The position numbers were made by a program, and so were the translations under genes. From the NCBI GenBank assembly GCA_900498135.1, contig LR026961.1, positions 1,082,386-1,146,385 of the forward strand: DNA of 64,000 nucleotides. Reading direction: 5' to 3'. This stretch comes from an uncultured Desulfatiglans sp. (GTDB lineage Bacteria; Desulfobacterota; DSM-4660; Desulfatiglandales; Desulfatiglandaceae). The notes beneath the pieces were generated by a model. It searched no databases and was not told where the DNA came from. It worked only from the letters and a program-made list of their open reading frames with translations. Within the stretch, counting starts at the first letter, position 1. The number at the start of each line of letters is the position of its first letter. Below, piece after piece: positions 48,748-57,505 of the stretch.

Positions 48748-49833
48748 ATGTTGATCAAAGGCAACCCCTCCCTGCCGGCCGGCATCCGGAACCTGCTCCT
48801 CATCCAGCTGGGAGACATAGGCGACGTGGTTCTGACGACACCGGCCATCCAAGCCCTTCGGGAAGCGTTCCCTTCGGCCCGCATCCATGCGGCGGTGCGG
48901 GAAAAGGCGCGCGGGATCCTGGAATGCTGTCCGCCCGTGGACGACATCTCCTACGTAAAAAAGGAAGGCCATTCGCTCTTCGAAGCCTTCCGGACCCAGC
49001 GTCGCTTTTTCAGGCGGCTCAGACGCCCGCCGCTGGATCTCAGCATCGACCTGCGGACCGGGACGCGGGGGGCTATCATGGCGCTTCTCTCGGGAGCACC
49101 CACACGAATCGGGCGTTATTCCGAAACAGACACACTCTGGCGCAACCGGGTCTTCACGCACCTTGTTGCACCTCGAGATGAAGCCACCCAATATTGTGCA
49201 GAGCATGGCCTCAACATTCTGCGCCCCTTCGGCATCGCAACGCAGGAGAGGCGCCCGAAACTGGTGGCCCCGCCCACCCTCCACGATCGTGCAGCCTCCA
49301 TCCTGGCTTCGGCGGGTCTTCCGCGGGGAAGGCCCTTCATCGCGGTTCAGCCCTTTTCTCTCTGGGAATACAAAGAGTGGCCGGCAGAGTGCTTTGCCAG
49401 GCTCATCAGCCTGATGAGTACGGAGTTCGAAAGGCCGGTCGTCCTCATCGGAACCCGGAGCGAACGAGAGCGGGCGGCTGGACTGGCCGCCAAGGCCCGT
49501 GGCGACATCTTCCATCTGGCCGGCATGACCACCCTCGACGAACTCGCCGGGGTCCTCAGCCTCGCCACCATGCTGATCGGGTGCGACAGCGCCGGCATTC
49601 ACATCGCTGCAGCCGTCGGGACCCCGACCGTCAGCATTTTCGGTCCATCTTCGCCCATCAGCTGGGCGCCCCGCGGCCCAAGGCATCATGTCGTCTGTCA
49701 GCACTGGGACTGTGTTCCTTGCAGGCAGAAAGGATGCCAGAATTCCGAAGTCAGTCGATGCCTCCAGACCCTTCCTGTGGAGGCCGTTCTGGAAACAGTC
49801 CGTCTCGCGTTCACGGACCGCAGCGGGCAATGA
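48748..49833 (+). CDS. family 9 glycosyltransferase (heptosyltransferase-like)
   Basis: 361 residues. GT-B fold: LLIQLGDIGDVVLTTPAIQA, RIHAAVREKARGILECCPPV, FIAVQPFSLWEYKEWPAECF, and the C-terminal nucleotide-sugar site LIGCDSAGIHIAAAVGTPTV followed by IFGPSSPISWAPRG. ADP-heptose:LPS heptosyltransferase family (RfaF/WaaC/WaaQ). The precise acceptor is not readable. Confidence 0.92.
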   Translation: MLIKGNPSLPAGIRNLLLIQLGDIGDVVLTTPAIQALREAFPSARIHAAVREKARGILECCPPVDDISYVKKEGHSLFEAFRTQRRFFRRLRRPPLDLSIDLRTGTRGAIMALLSGAPTRIGRYSETDTLWRNRVFTHLVAPRDEATQYCAEHGLNILRPFGIATQERRPKLVAPPTLHDRAASILASAGLPRGRPFIAVQPFSLWEYKEWPAECFARLISLMSTEFERPVVLIGTRSERERAAGLAAKARGDIFHLAGMTTLDELAGVLSLATMLIGCDSAGIHIAAAVGTPTVSIFGPSSPISWAPRGPRHHVVCQHWDCVPCRQKGCQNSEVSRCLQTLPVEAVLETVRLAFTDRSGQ

Positions 49834-49866
49834 GCTCAGAACCCCATGGATCGAGGGAACGGTGAG

Positions 49867-51495
49867 ATGAAACCATGGATCTCTTTGCGGTGGGACAGTT
49901 CGGAGAAAGCCTCACCGAACACGATCCCGCCGCAGCGTTTCCCCTGCCGACGGATCCTTTTCCTGATCCTGCTTCTTTCGCTCATCATCCGATGGTACAA
50001 CTGGGAACATACCCACATCATCAACCCGGATGGAACCCTTTACATCGACCAGGCGAGGATGATCAGCCACGGCTATATGGCGGAAACCACCCTGGCTGAC
50101 CTGCGTTTTCTCTCGCCCTATCCCTTCGCGGTTGCGGCCGCCTACCCGCTTTTGGGCGACTGGGAGACGGCGGCCCGAGGCATTTCTCTCCTCTTCGGCA
50201 CGCTCACCCTCATTCCGCTCTTTCTGCTCGCCCGCAAGTTCCTCCGGCCCGAAACAGCCCTCGGGCTCATCCTGATCTTTGCACTCATGCCGACCTTCGT
50301 CGTCAACAGCGCAGAGGCTGTCCGAGATCCCATGGCATGGTTTTTCGGCGCCTGCGGACTCTATCTGATGATTCATCAGACGCAGACCAAGCGTTGGTGG
50401 GCGGTATGCCTTGCGGGTGCGAGCTTCGTGCTGGCGGCATGGAGCCGCGTCGAAATGGGGCTATTCTTCGGGGTGTCGCTCCTCTTTCTCCTGTTTTTGG
50501 AAGAGAAGGCGCGGTTCAGAAAATGCCTGGTCTTCTGCCTCCCCTTGCTGGCTTTCCTGCTCCTGAACATCTGGATCTCCGCCGCCGGCCAAGCGGTCGA
50601 ACTCAATGCGCTGCGCATCGATGAAATCAAGACCAAACCTGGAGGACTTTTCACGGGTTATCAAGGGGTTCGCGAGGGGCTCTCGCATCTTGCGCAGGAT
50701 CAGGCCACAGGCCCCTTGCGCTTCTTCCTCCAGATTGCCCGCAGCCATGTCCTCCTGGTCGCCTTCGGAGAAATCGTTTCAACCCTTCTCAAAGCGGTCC
50801 ACTATCCTTTCGCTCTGCTCTTCATCGCCGCGTTCACCCCTCTGCGTCGCGAAATCGGGAAAAACCGCTGCCTATTCTATCTCACGTTCCTCGCCGCTGC
50901 CGCCTTGGGGATCCTCTATGTGCATCTTCTCGACCAGTGGATCAGCGAGGCACGTTTCTTCGTGTTCGCCCTGCTGCCTGCATCCGTCATCATGGGACTG
51001 GGACTGGACAGGTGCCTCTCCTTCCTGTCACGCCGCTTTCAACTCCAGGGTGCAACGGCGCTTTTCATCGCCGCCGCCGTTGTAATGGCCCTGACTCTGC
51101 CGAAAAATCTCAAGGAAAGGGAGGCGGACAAAGGCGTTTTCAAAGCGATCGGCGCCCTGATCGCCTCCCGGGAAGATCCGGGCAGGCTGACCCCGGTCGC
51201 CGCATCGGACCCGATCCAACGCTGGATCACCTTTTACGCGAATCCCCGCTACAACGGCCCGACACCGATCAACGGAAACCAACTCCGCATCGAGGCCCTT
51301 GTGGGATCTTCCTATGAAAGACTCATGCAGAATCTGAGGGCACAGCGCATTCCCTATCTCCTGTGGGAAGAAAAGCGTTGGCCCGACTGCGGCTATACCC
51401 TGGAAAAAAGCATGAACCGGCGGGATCTCAAGATGCTCGGTCACTGGGAACACCGGGACACGGGGCGGATGATCCTATTCGAAGTGCAGCCCTAG
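49867..51495 (+). CDS. family 39 glycosyltransferase (ArnT/PMT-like)
   Basis: 542 residues from ATG at 49867; an ATG at 49846 is also in frame. About ten TM helices. Early acidic motif NPDGTLYIDQARM in the first periplasmic loop, as in dolichol- or undecaprenyl-phosphate-dependent GT-C enzymes (PMT_2), and WFFGACGLYLMIHQTQ. The C-terminal soluble part carries LLWEEKRWPDCGY. Probably adds a sugar to lipid A or a surface glycan. Its last 68 bp overlap the convergent glycosyltransferase gene at 51428. Confidence 0.87.
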   Translation: MKPWISLRWDSSEKASPNTIPPQRFPCRRILFLILLLSLIIRWYNWEHTHIINPDGTLYIDQARMISHGYMAETTLADLRFLSPYPFAVAAAYPLLGDWETAARGISLLFGTLTLIPLFLLARKFLRPETALGLILIFALMPTFVVNSAEAVRDPMAWFFGACGLYLMIHQTQTKRWWAVCLAGASFVLAAWSRVEMGLFFGVSLLFLLFLEEKARFRKCLVFCLPLLAFLLLNIWISAAGQAVELNALRIDEIKTKPGGLFTGYQGVREGLSHLAQDQATGPLRFFLQIARSHVLLVAFGEIVSTLLKAVHYPFALLFIAAFTPLRREIGKNRCLFYLTFLAAAALGILYVHLLDQWISEARFFVFALLPASVIMGLGLDRCLSFLSRRFQLQGATALFIAAAVVMALTLPKNLKEREADKGVFKAIGALIASREDPGRLTPVAASDPIQRWITFYANPRYNGPTPINGNQLRIEALVGSSYERLMQNLRAQRIPYLLWEEKRWPDCGYTLEKSMNRRDLKMLGHWEHRDTGRMILFEVQP

Positions 51496-52672
51496 CCCGG
51501 TAGATCCCCCCGATCCTGGCGGCCACAAGGCGCCAGTCGTGCCTGGAAGCCGTCAGCCGCGCGTGCAATCCCATACGCCTGCGGTCTTCCGGATCCAGCA
51601 GCGATTTCAGAGCGGCGCCGATGGCTTCGATATTTCTGTCCTGGCGGACCACAAATCCTTCTTCACCGTCCCGGACCAGGTCGCGCGCCCCCACGTTCGA
51701 ACTGATCACCACCGGGAGCCCGGCCGCCATGGCTTCGAGCACGACCATGCCAAAGGTGTCGAATCTGGAAGGCATTACAAACAGATCCGAAGCCAGGTAG
51801 AATTTTTCCACCTCCCGTGTCGGCCCTGCAAAGAACACCCGCCGGTCGAGGCCGAGCTCCCGTGCAAGGCGCGTATATCCTTCCTGATCGCCTTTCCCGA
51901 CCACCAGCAGCTTGAGGGGCGGCATCGTCCCATTCCCATGGAGCAATTCCGACATGCCCTTCAAGACCAGATCGAGGCCCTTGACATCGAAGTTCATCCC
52001 CACAAAGAGGGCGACCACGTCTTCCCGGCCGAGGCCGACCCGCCGCCGGATCTCCCCGCGGCAATCTTCCCGGTTCAGGCGCTCGAAGCGATCGAGCGCC
52101 ACCCCGGGATGGATCACCTGAATCTGATCGGGCGGCAAGGCGTAGCATTCGAGAAGGTGCTTCCTGACGAGGTGCGAAACCGGCATCACAAGAGGCCTGA
52201 GGGGATTCCTGATGCCCCTTGTCTCGACCCATGCCGTACTACGATCGAAGAGGCTCATCCGCTTTCGGCGCACCTGTGCAACCCATTGGCTGTGGGGGAT
52301 GCCGTGCATGCTGAAAAGATCCATCCGCCAAATCCGGTCATGGGAATGGATCAAGTCGAACCTCCCCGGCGGGGCGGCGCGGTTGACGAAGAAGGCGAAA
52401 GTCGGCTGTCTAAGAAACCGGGGGAACCGGAATACCGGAATCTTGTGAAACGTCACCCGCCCCCCGCCTGCGCGCCACTGATTGGCCAGGATGTGGACCT
52501 CGACCCCTTCCTCGCTCGAAAGCCTTTCCCCAAGTTCGAAAGCAAAGGCCTCGGCGCCGCCGAGCAGGCCGTATTTGGGAATCACCATCGCCACCCTGAT
52601 CGGGGCGTTGGGTTGGCGACCGGGAAGCCGATGGATGGATGCCTCGGAAGGGAATATCTCCTGCGCCGTCAC
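51428..52672 (-). CDS. family 4 glycosyltransferase (WaaG/RfaG-like)
   Basis: 414 residues. GT-B: IRVAMVIPKYGLLGGAEAFA, FDLIHSHDRIWRMDLFSMHG, ALFVGMNFDVKGLDLVLKGM, and the E-x7-E region FDTFGMVVLEAMAAGLPVVI. Such enzymes add glucose or similar sugars to the LPS core. The start overlaps the stop of the next upstream gene (ATGA), so the two are coupled. Confidence 0.92.
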   Translation of the reverse strand: MTAQEIFPSEASIHRLPGRQPNAPIRVAMVIPKYGLLGGAEAFAFELGERLSSEEGVEVHILANQWRAGGGRVTFHKIPVFRFPRFLRQPTFAFFVNRAAPPGRFDLIHSHDRIWRMDLFSMHGIPHSQWVAQVRRKRMSLFDRSTAWVETRGIRNPLRPLVMPVSHLVRKHLLECYALPPDQIQVIHPGVALDRFERLNREDCRGEIRRRVGLGREDVVALFVGMNFDVKGLDLVLKGMSELLHGNGTMPPLKLLVVGKGDQEGYTRLARELGLDRRVFFAGPTREVEKFYLASDLFVMPSRFDTFGMVVLEAMAAGLPVVISSNVGARDLVRDGEEGFVVRQDRNIEAIGAALKSLLDPEDRRRMGLHARLTASRHDWRLVAARIGGIYRARAALRIGSSAPCPGVPSDRAS

Positions 52673-53475
52673 CGCCCGTCTCCAGATCCCCCGGGGGCCT
52701 CTTTTCCGGCAACCCCCGCCTTCCAGGAGGAACAGTATTCCATCTCGCGCAGTTTGACATACCGGGCAAAAAGGGCGTAGGCCGATGTGGCAGCGATGAT
52801 GAGCCCCGCCGTACCGTCCAGAAACCCCCGTTTGAGGACGTAGACCTCGAGAAACTTGAACACGGGCCTCAGCAGGAGCAAATGCCCTCCATAGCGCTTG
52901 CCCCGGTCATGGAGATCCGCTGCCAGAAGGGAGGAAAACCGGTTGACGGTGTCGATCTGCCCCGTCAGTCCCCCATGATACGGGTAGTGGAGAAGGTCTT
53001 GCGTCAACCGTCCGACTGGCCCCTCGATCTCCAGACGCTCATGCACTCGGCCGCCGACGAACCGGCCCTTGCCACGGCGGAAGAGCCGTGTCTGGTGATC
53101 GGGATAAAAGCCGCTGTGCCTGATCCAGCGACCTTGATAAAAAGAGCAGCGGGGCATCCAGTAGCCGTTCTTCGCCTCCGGGCGCGCCATCACGGCGAGG
53201 ATCTCTTCGCGAAGAGCCTTGGAAACCTGCTCGTCTGCATCGAGGCTCAGAATCCAGTCCTGCCTGGCCTCCGACACGGCGAAATTCTTCTGCCTGACAT
53301 AGCCCTCCCAAGGCCTTTCGTAAACCTTCCCCGTAAAGGAGCGCGCAATCCGCACGGTGTCATCCCGGCTCAAAGAATCCACCACCACCAGTTCATCCAC
53401 CCACGAGACGCTTTCCAGGCAGCGGCCGATATTCTCTTCTTCGTTGTAGCAGATCACACAGGCGGAAAGCCCCAT
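52669..53475 (-). CDS. family 2 glycosyltransferase (WaaE/KdtX-like)
   Basis: 268 residues from ATG at 53475, GAAAGGAG upstream. GT-A with MGLSACVICYNEEENIGRCL, VVDSLSRDDTVRIARSFTGK, KNFAVSEARQDWILSLDADE (DAD metal site), and GRWIRHSGFYPDHQTRLFRR. This is the WaaE beta-1,4-glucosyltransferase pattern of LPS inner-core synthesis. A longer in-frame upstream reading (to 53577) is poor in family residues. Confidence 0.92.
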   Translation of the reverse strand: MGLSACVICYNEEENIGRCLESVSWVDELVVVDSLSRDDTVRIARSFTGKVYERPWEGYVRQKNFAVSEARQDWILSLDADEQVSKALREEILAVMARPEAKNGYWMPRCSFYQGRWIRHSGFYPDHQTRLFRRGKGRFVGGRVHERLEIEGPVGRLTQDLLHYPYHGGLTGQIDTVNRFSSLLAADLHDRGKRYGGHLLLLRPVFKFLEVYVLKRGFLDGTAGLIIAATSAYALFARYVKLREMEYCSSWKAGVAGKEAPGGSGDGR

Positions 53476-53584
53476 CAACACACTCCTTTCATCGAGTCGG
53501 GTCATCCACATGACCGATGCCGGCGGATGCCGATGATGAACGTATCCTCTCTGGAAATCCCTTTCTTTTCGCTTCACCTGCGCT

Positions 53585-53620
53585 GCTGGATGACGGGCCG
53601 ATCCCCGGACCTCATCCAGC
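53585..53620 (-). terminator. stem-loop after the response-regulator gene
   Basis: Perfect 9-bp inverted repeat GCTGGATGA (53585-53593) / TCATCCAGC (53612-53620) with an inner CGGG/CCCG pair in the loop. No T run follows, so rho-independent termination is only possible, not shown. It lies 15 bp downstream of the stop at 53635. Confidence 0.4.
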
Positions 53621-53634
53621 CCTCAGGGGCGCAA

Positions 53635-54375
53635 TCACCTGGCAACAGATTTTTTCAGAAGCAGCAGCCCTTCTTCCTCCCGTTCAAAAACGGGCGCCAG
53701 GCGGGTAACCCCCACCATCGTCATAATCTCCCGGAGATTTTCGGTCAGCCCTGTCAAGACCGCTTTCCGGCCGCTTTTTGCAGCATCTGAAAGCAGTTGA
53801 ATCAGAGCGGCAATTCCTGCACTGTTCATCCCGGCCGTAGCCGCGAAATGGATGAGCACCCCGCCCGCCTCCCTTCCGGCTCTCCGCCAGTCCTGCAGGA
53901 GCTCGGCCCCCGTTTTTCCATCCAGCCGTCCGGCAACCTCGAAGATAAGGACTTCCCCCTCTTTTCGAAACGAAAATACAGGGCCCAAAGGCTTCTCTAC
54001 ACGCTTCAGCCGCTTTTCCGCCCTGTCCAGAGCCGAATCGAGGGCTGAGCGGCCAATCGGTTTATTGATAAAATCCGTGGCATCGAGATCGAGCGCCTGG
54101 AGCGCCAGATCCATGTCACCGTGGCCTGTAATGACGATCACCTGGGTCCCCGGGTCAGCCGCCTTGATGCGTTGCAGGACCTCGAATCCGTCGATACCGG
54201 GCATCTTGATGTCAGTGAAGACGATCCGGGGCTTTTCTTTCTCGAAAAGCGCCAACCCCCCGGCGCCGTTTTCGGCCAGGAGGACCTCGTAGCCGTATGC
54301 CGAGAGAAAGAGGCGAAACATGGTCAGATTCGCGTTCTCGTCGTCGATGACAAGGACCTTTGGTTTAGGGCCCAT
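53635..54375 (-). CDS. response regulator with C-terminal STAS domain
   Basis: 246 residues. Receiver domain at 1-120: acidic pocket D11/D12, phosphoacceptor D55 in IVFTDIKMPGIDGF, T-loop VITGHGD, K105 in FINKPIG. After a linker the C-terminal part (about 131-246; VLIFEVAGRLDGKTGAELLQ and LIHFAATAGMNSAGIAALIQ) is a STAS domain of the anti-anti-sigma/SpoIIAA type, with a serine in NSAGIAAL where SpoIIAA-like proteins carry the phosphorylated serine. There is no DNA-binding domain. Last gene of the cluster, four bases after the RND-kinase stop, so the kinases above it are the likely phosphodonors. Confidence 0.9.
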   Translation of the reverse strand: MGPKPKVLVIDDENANLTMFRLFLSAYGYEVLLAENGAGGLALFEKEKPRIVFTDIKMPGIDGFEVLQRIKAADPGTQVIVITGHGDMDLALQALDLDATDFINKPIGRSALDSALDRAEKRLKRVEKPLGPVFSFRKEGEVLIFEVAGRLDGKTGAELLQDWRRAGREAGGVLIHFAATAGMNSAGIAALIQLLSDAAKSGRKAVLTGLTENLREIMTMVGVTRLAPVFEREEEGLLLLKKSVAR

Positions 54376-54379
54376 CGGT

Positions 54380-57364
54380 TTATCCCCTTTCCTCCCCCGG
54401 CACCGGGAACAGAACCCTGAAAGTGCTTCCCCGGCCCTCCTCGCTCCGTATTCGGACGCGGCCCCCATAGGCCTTGACTATGCCATAGACGATGGAAAGC
54501 CCCAGCCCCAATCCCTCGCCGCCCTTTTTCGTTGTGTAGAAAGGTTCGAAGACTCTGCCCAGGCTTTCCTCCGAAATACCCGGGCCGGTGTCCGATATCT
54601 CCAACCCCACCGCCCGCTTGCCCGCCCTGAAGGTGCGCACACCGATATGGTCTTCCGCCGTCTCGCCTCCGGCCCTCCGTTTGCGCAGAATCGCTTCCCT
54701 GGCGTTGTTCAGAAGATTGAAGACGACCTGCCCGATCCGGTTCACGTTGGCGAAAACAGGGGGCAGATCCGGCTCGAACTTCAGCTCGAGCCGGATGTTT
54801 TCGAGCGCCAGCTGATGCCCGAGGATCGCCAGCACTTCTTGAGCGGCGGCATTCAGGTCCACCTCCTCGCAGTCGACATCCGCCTTCTGGTCGAACCTGC
54901 ATAGGCGCTTGATCGTGCCGCTTGCCCGGTCGACCTGTTCGTCGATCTCCTGAACAATCTGCCTGAGCTGCTCCCGGGAAATCTCCTCCCCGCGATCGAG
55001 TGTCATTTTGAGATATTCGCTGCCCATCTTGATGGCATTCAACGGCTGGTTCAATTCGTGAGCCACTCCGCCCGCCACTCCCCCTAGCGGCCGCATCAGC
55101 TTCAATAAATCCCACACCGTCACCAGATCGACATGCAGCATCAAGGATGGCAGCAAAACGAGATCCCCCACCAGGGCCGCGAGCAGGGTGACGGCCATCA
55201 TCAGGCCGAAGACGGCCGTCGGTTCGAAATGGGAAAACAGCAGGACCGCAAAGCCCGAGCCGATCGTGAGTGTGGTATAAACCATCGGACGGCCGACACG
55301 CAAGAGGGTATCGGTCAAGGCGCGCTGCTTGTTCAGATCCTTTTTGAGCTCCCGGCTGAACCCGACGAGGTAATGAATGGTGTCATCCACCGCCAGTCCG
55401 ATGGCTATCCCGGCTATCAGGCTCGTCACCATGGACAGCTTGATCCCCAGCCATCCCATTAGACCGAAATTCACGATGATCGGGAAAAAATTGGCCAGAA
55501 TCGCGACGACGCCCACCCTGAGCGAAACGAACAACACCAGCATCAAGGCAAACACCGCAGCGACGGTGATCCAGAGGCTGCTCACCTGCCCCCGCGTCAC
55601 CCATTCGCTGCTGGCGGATATGACCATGCCGAAGCCCGTAGCATCGACGCGGGAGGACCCTCCCAGAACCGAATTGCAGTGTGCTTCTATCCTCGATTTC
55701 ATCCGCAGGAACTCCGCAGAACTGGAGAGGCGGGTCAGCAGGAGGATGCCGGTTCTGGAAAAATCCTCGTCCATATACGTGCGCAGCATGTCGGTCCCGA
55801 GGATCGTCTGGTAGCTGTTCACCAGCATCCGGACCTCGAAAGCCTCTTCCGGCAGGGCATAGTCATTCGGATCGAACCGATTGAGGGCATAGCGGACCAG
55901 CTTGAGATAGTCCAGGAAGGACAGGGTCTTGTCGACACCCTCGAGCGTCTGCAGATAGTCCTGGATCTCTTCGACCTTTCTCAAATGGGCCGGGTCTTCG
56001 AAATAGCCCTCCCCCTCTCCCTCCACGACCACATTCACAGGGAAGGAGCCGGTCATATCCCGGTACGCATCATGGAAATGCCTGCTGATTTCGCTTTGTT
56101 CCCTGAAATAGGCGACAGGGTTCGTCTCGACGCGGATGCGCGTCATCCCCCAGAACGCCAGAAGGATCACCACCGCCAGGATGGGGAGGGTCATCCTCTG
56201 ATGGGCGACATCGATCCGGACAATCGCCTCGAGAAATCGGGCAACGCAGGCGTGGGGCCGTGCAATCGACGATAGACGGCTCCGCGGTGCCGGCAAGGCC
56301 GTCAGAAGCGCGGGGAGAAAGGTCAAGATCATGACCAGGAGGCAAACCATTCCCAGGCATGAGAAGAGCGCGAAGGACCGGATCCCCTCGATCCGGTTGA
56401 CGAAAAGCGAACCCAGGCCGATGATGGTGGTGGCCACCACCAGGCCCATCGGCAGCGCACTGCGCGAAAAGGATTGGATCACCGCTATCCTGTTCGAGGC
56501 CGCGTTCTCGAGTTCCTCGAGGTACATGGACCAGACATGCATACAGTAGGCCGTTCCGACGGCAATCAGAAAAACGGGCACGATCATGGTGAGCATGGTC
56601 AGGGGCACCCCCGTCATGCCCATCAGCCCGAACACCCAAATCAGCACCATCAGCACAATGCCGAGAGGGATCAATATCCCCCGAAGGTCTCTGAAAAACA
56701 GAAACAGCAACACCGCGATCACACCGAATGTCAAGGGAGGCAGATGCAGAAAATCCCTTTCCGTAAAACGGGAAAGGGCCTCCGAAACAACCGGCATCCC
56801 AATCTGATACAGATCGATCCCTTGTCGTACCCGCTCTATTTCCTCCTGCACTGCATTCACGACCGCCCGCCGGTCTTTGGAGTCGTCGAGCAGCAGCATG
56901 ACCGAGGTGTTTTTTCGGTCTTCGGAAAGGAGGCTCTTCCAGATCAGTTCGACCGGTTGAAGGATCTGTTCGAACTCCCTCAGGCTCTTGATGCCGAAAA
57001 GCTCCACATCGCGCTTGATGCCGGGCAGACTGATCACCCTGCGAACCCCCTCGATCTCTTCCAGGCGATCCGCCAGTTTTTCGATTGCTTTGAAGGCACC
57101 GGGCTCGAACACCCCTTTCGTCCGGGCCACGACGAGAATCACCTCTTCCGTCCCGAAAATCTTCTTGAATTTCTCATATCGGCGGGTCTCCGGCAGGTCT
57201 TCGACCGCCAGATCATACAGGGAGGACTGGAACCGAAGATGGGGAATCTGCCAGATGAAGAAGAGGGTCAGCATCAGGAGAAAGACGATCGTCCAGCGGG
57301 GATGACCCAGAATCAGCCGGATCCACTGCTGCTTCAATGCGGATTTGTAGTAGGAGGCGATCAT
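54380..57364 (-). CDS. RND/MMPL-family permease fused to a histidine kinase
   Basis: 994 residues from ATG at 57364; an ATG at 57469 would add a low-complexity Arg/Pro tail and is not preferred. Residues 1-750 form a complete RND/MMPL protein: TM1 22-40, periplasmic domain 41-210, helices 211-360, second periplasmic domain 410-590, helices 595-745 with the transporter motif GLAVDDTIHYLVGFSREL at 656-672. Directly after the last helix (LVTVWDLLKLMRPLGG) comes a histidine kinase: H769 in VAHELNQPLNAIKMG, N-box NLLNNAREAI at 883-892, G1 DTGPGI, F-box FYTTKKGGEGLGLGL. Permeases of this type are often lipid or hopanoid transporters; kinase fusions are uncommon. Probably senses its transported or bound lipid and signals to the neighbouring response regulator. 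Confidence 0.9.
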   Translation of the reverse strand: MIASYYKSALKQQWIRLILGHPRWTIVFLLMLTLFFIWQIPHLRFQSSLYDLAVEDLPETRRYEKFKKIFGTEEVILVVARTKGVFEPGAFKAIEKLADRLEEIEGVRRVISLPGIKRDVELFGIKSLREFEQILQPVELIWKSLLSEDRKNTSVMLLLDDSKDRRAVVNAVQEEIERVRQGIDLYQIGMPVVSEALSRFTERDFLHLPPLTFGVIAVLLFLFFRDLRGILIPLGIVLMVLIWVFGLMGMTGVPLTMLTMIVPVFLIAVGTAYCMHVWSMYLEELENAASNRIAVIQSFSRSALPMGLVVATTIIGLGSLFVNRIEGIRSFALFSCLGMVCLLVMILTFLPALLTALPAPRSRLSSIARPHACVARFLEAIVRIDVAHQRMTLPILAVVILLAFWGMTRIRVETNPVAYFREQSEISRHFHDAYRDMTGSFPVNVVVEGEGEGYFEDPAHLRKVEEIQDYLQTLEGVDKTLSFLDYLKLVRYALNRFDPNDYALPEEAFEVRMLVNSYQTILGTDMLRTYMDEDFSRTGILLLTRLSSSAEFLRMKSRIEAHCNSVLGGSSRVDATGFGMVISASSEWVTRGQVSSLWITVAAVFALMLVLFVSLRVGVVAILANFFPIIVNFGLMGWLGIKLSMVTSLIAGIAIGLAVDDTIHYLVGFSRELKKDLNKQRALTDTLLRVGRPMVYTTLTIGSGFAVLLFSHFEPTAVFGLMMAVTLLAALVGDLVLLPSLMLHVDLVTVWDLLKLMRPLGGVAGGVAHELNQPLNAIKMGSEYLKMTLDRGEEISREQLRQIVQEIDEQVDRASGTIKRLCRFDQKADVDCEEVDLNAAAQEVLAILGHQLALENIRLELKFEPDLPPVFANVNRIGQVVFNLLNNAREAILRKRRAGGETAEDHIGVRTFRAGKRAVGLEISDTGPGISEESLGRVFEPFYTTKKGGEGLGLGLSIVYGIVKAYGGRVRIRSEEGRGSTFRVLFPVPGEERG

Positions 57365-57505
57365 CAACGGATCGATTTCCCTTTCCGGCAGCCGGGGGGG
57401 CGGAAGCCCCCCGCCGCGCCGCCGCGCTCCGACTGATGCACCAGCATTGCGCCGGCGAGCGCTTTCCACATGGTTTTCCGCCTATCGACGCTCATGGGGG
57501 CCAGA

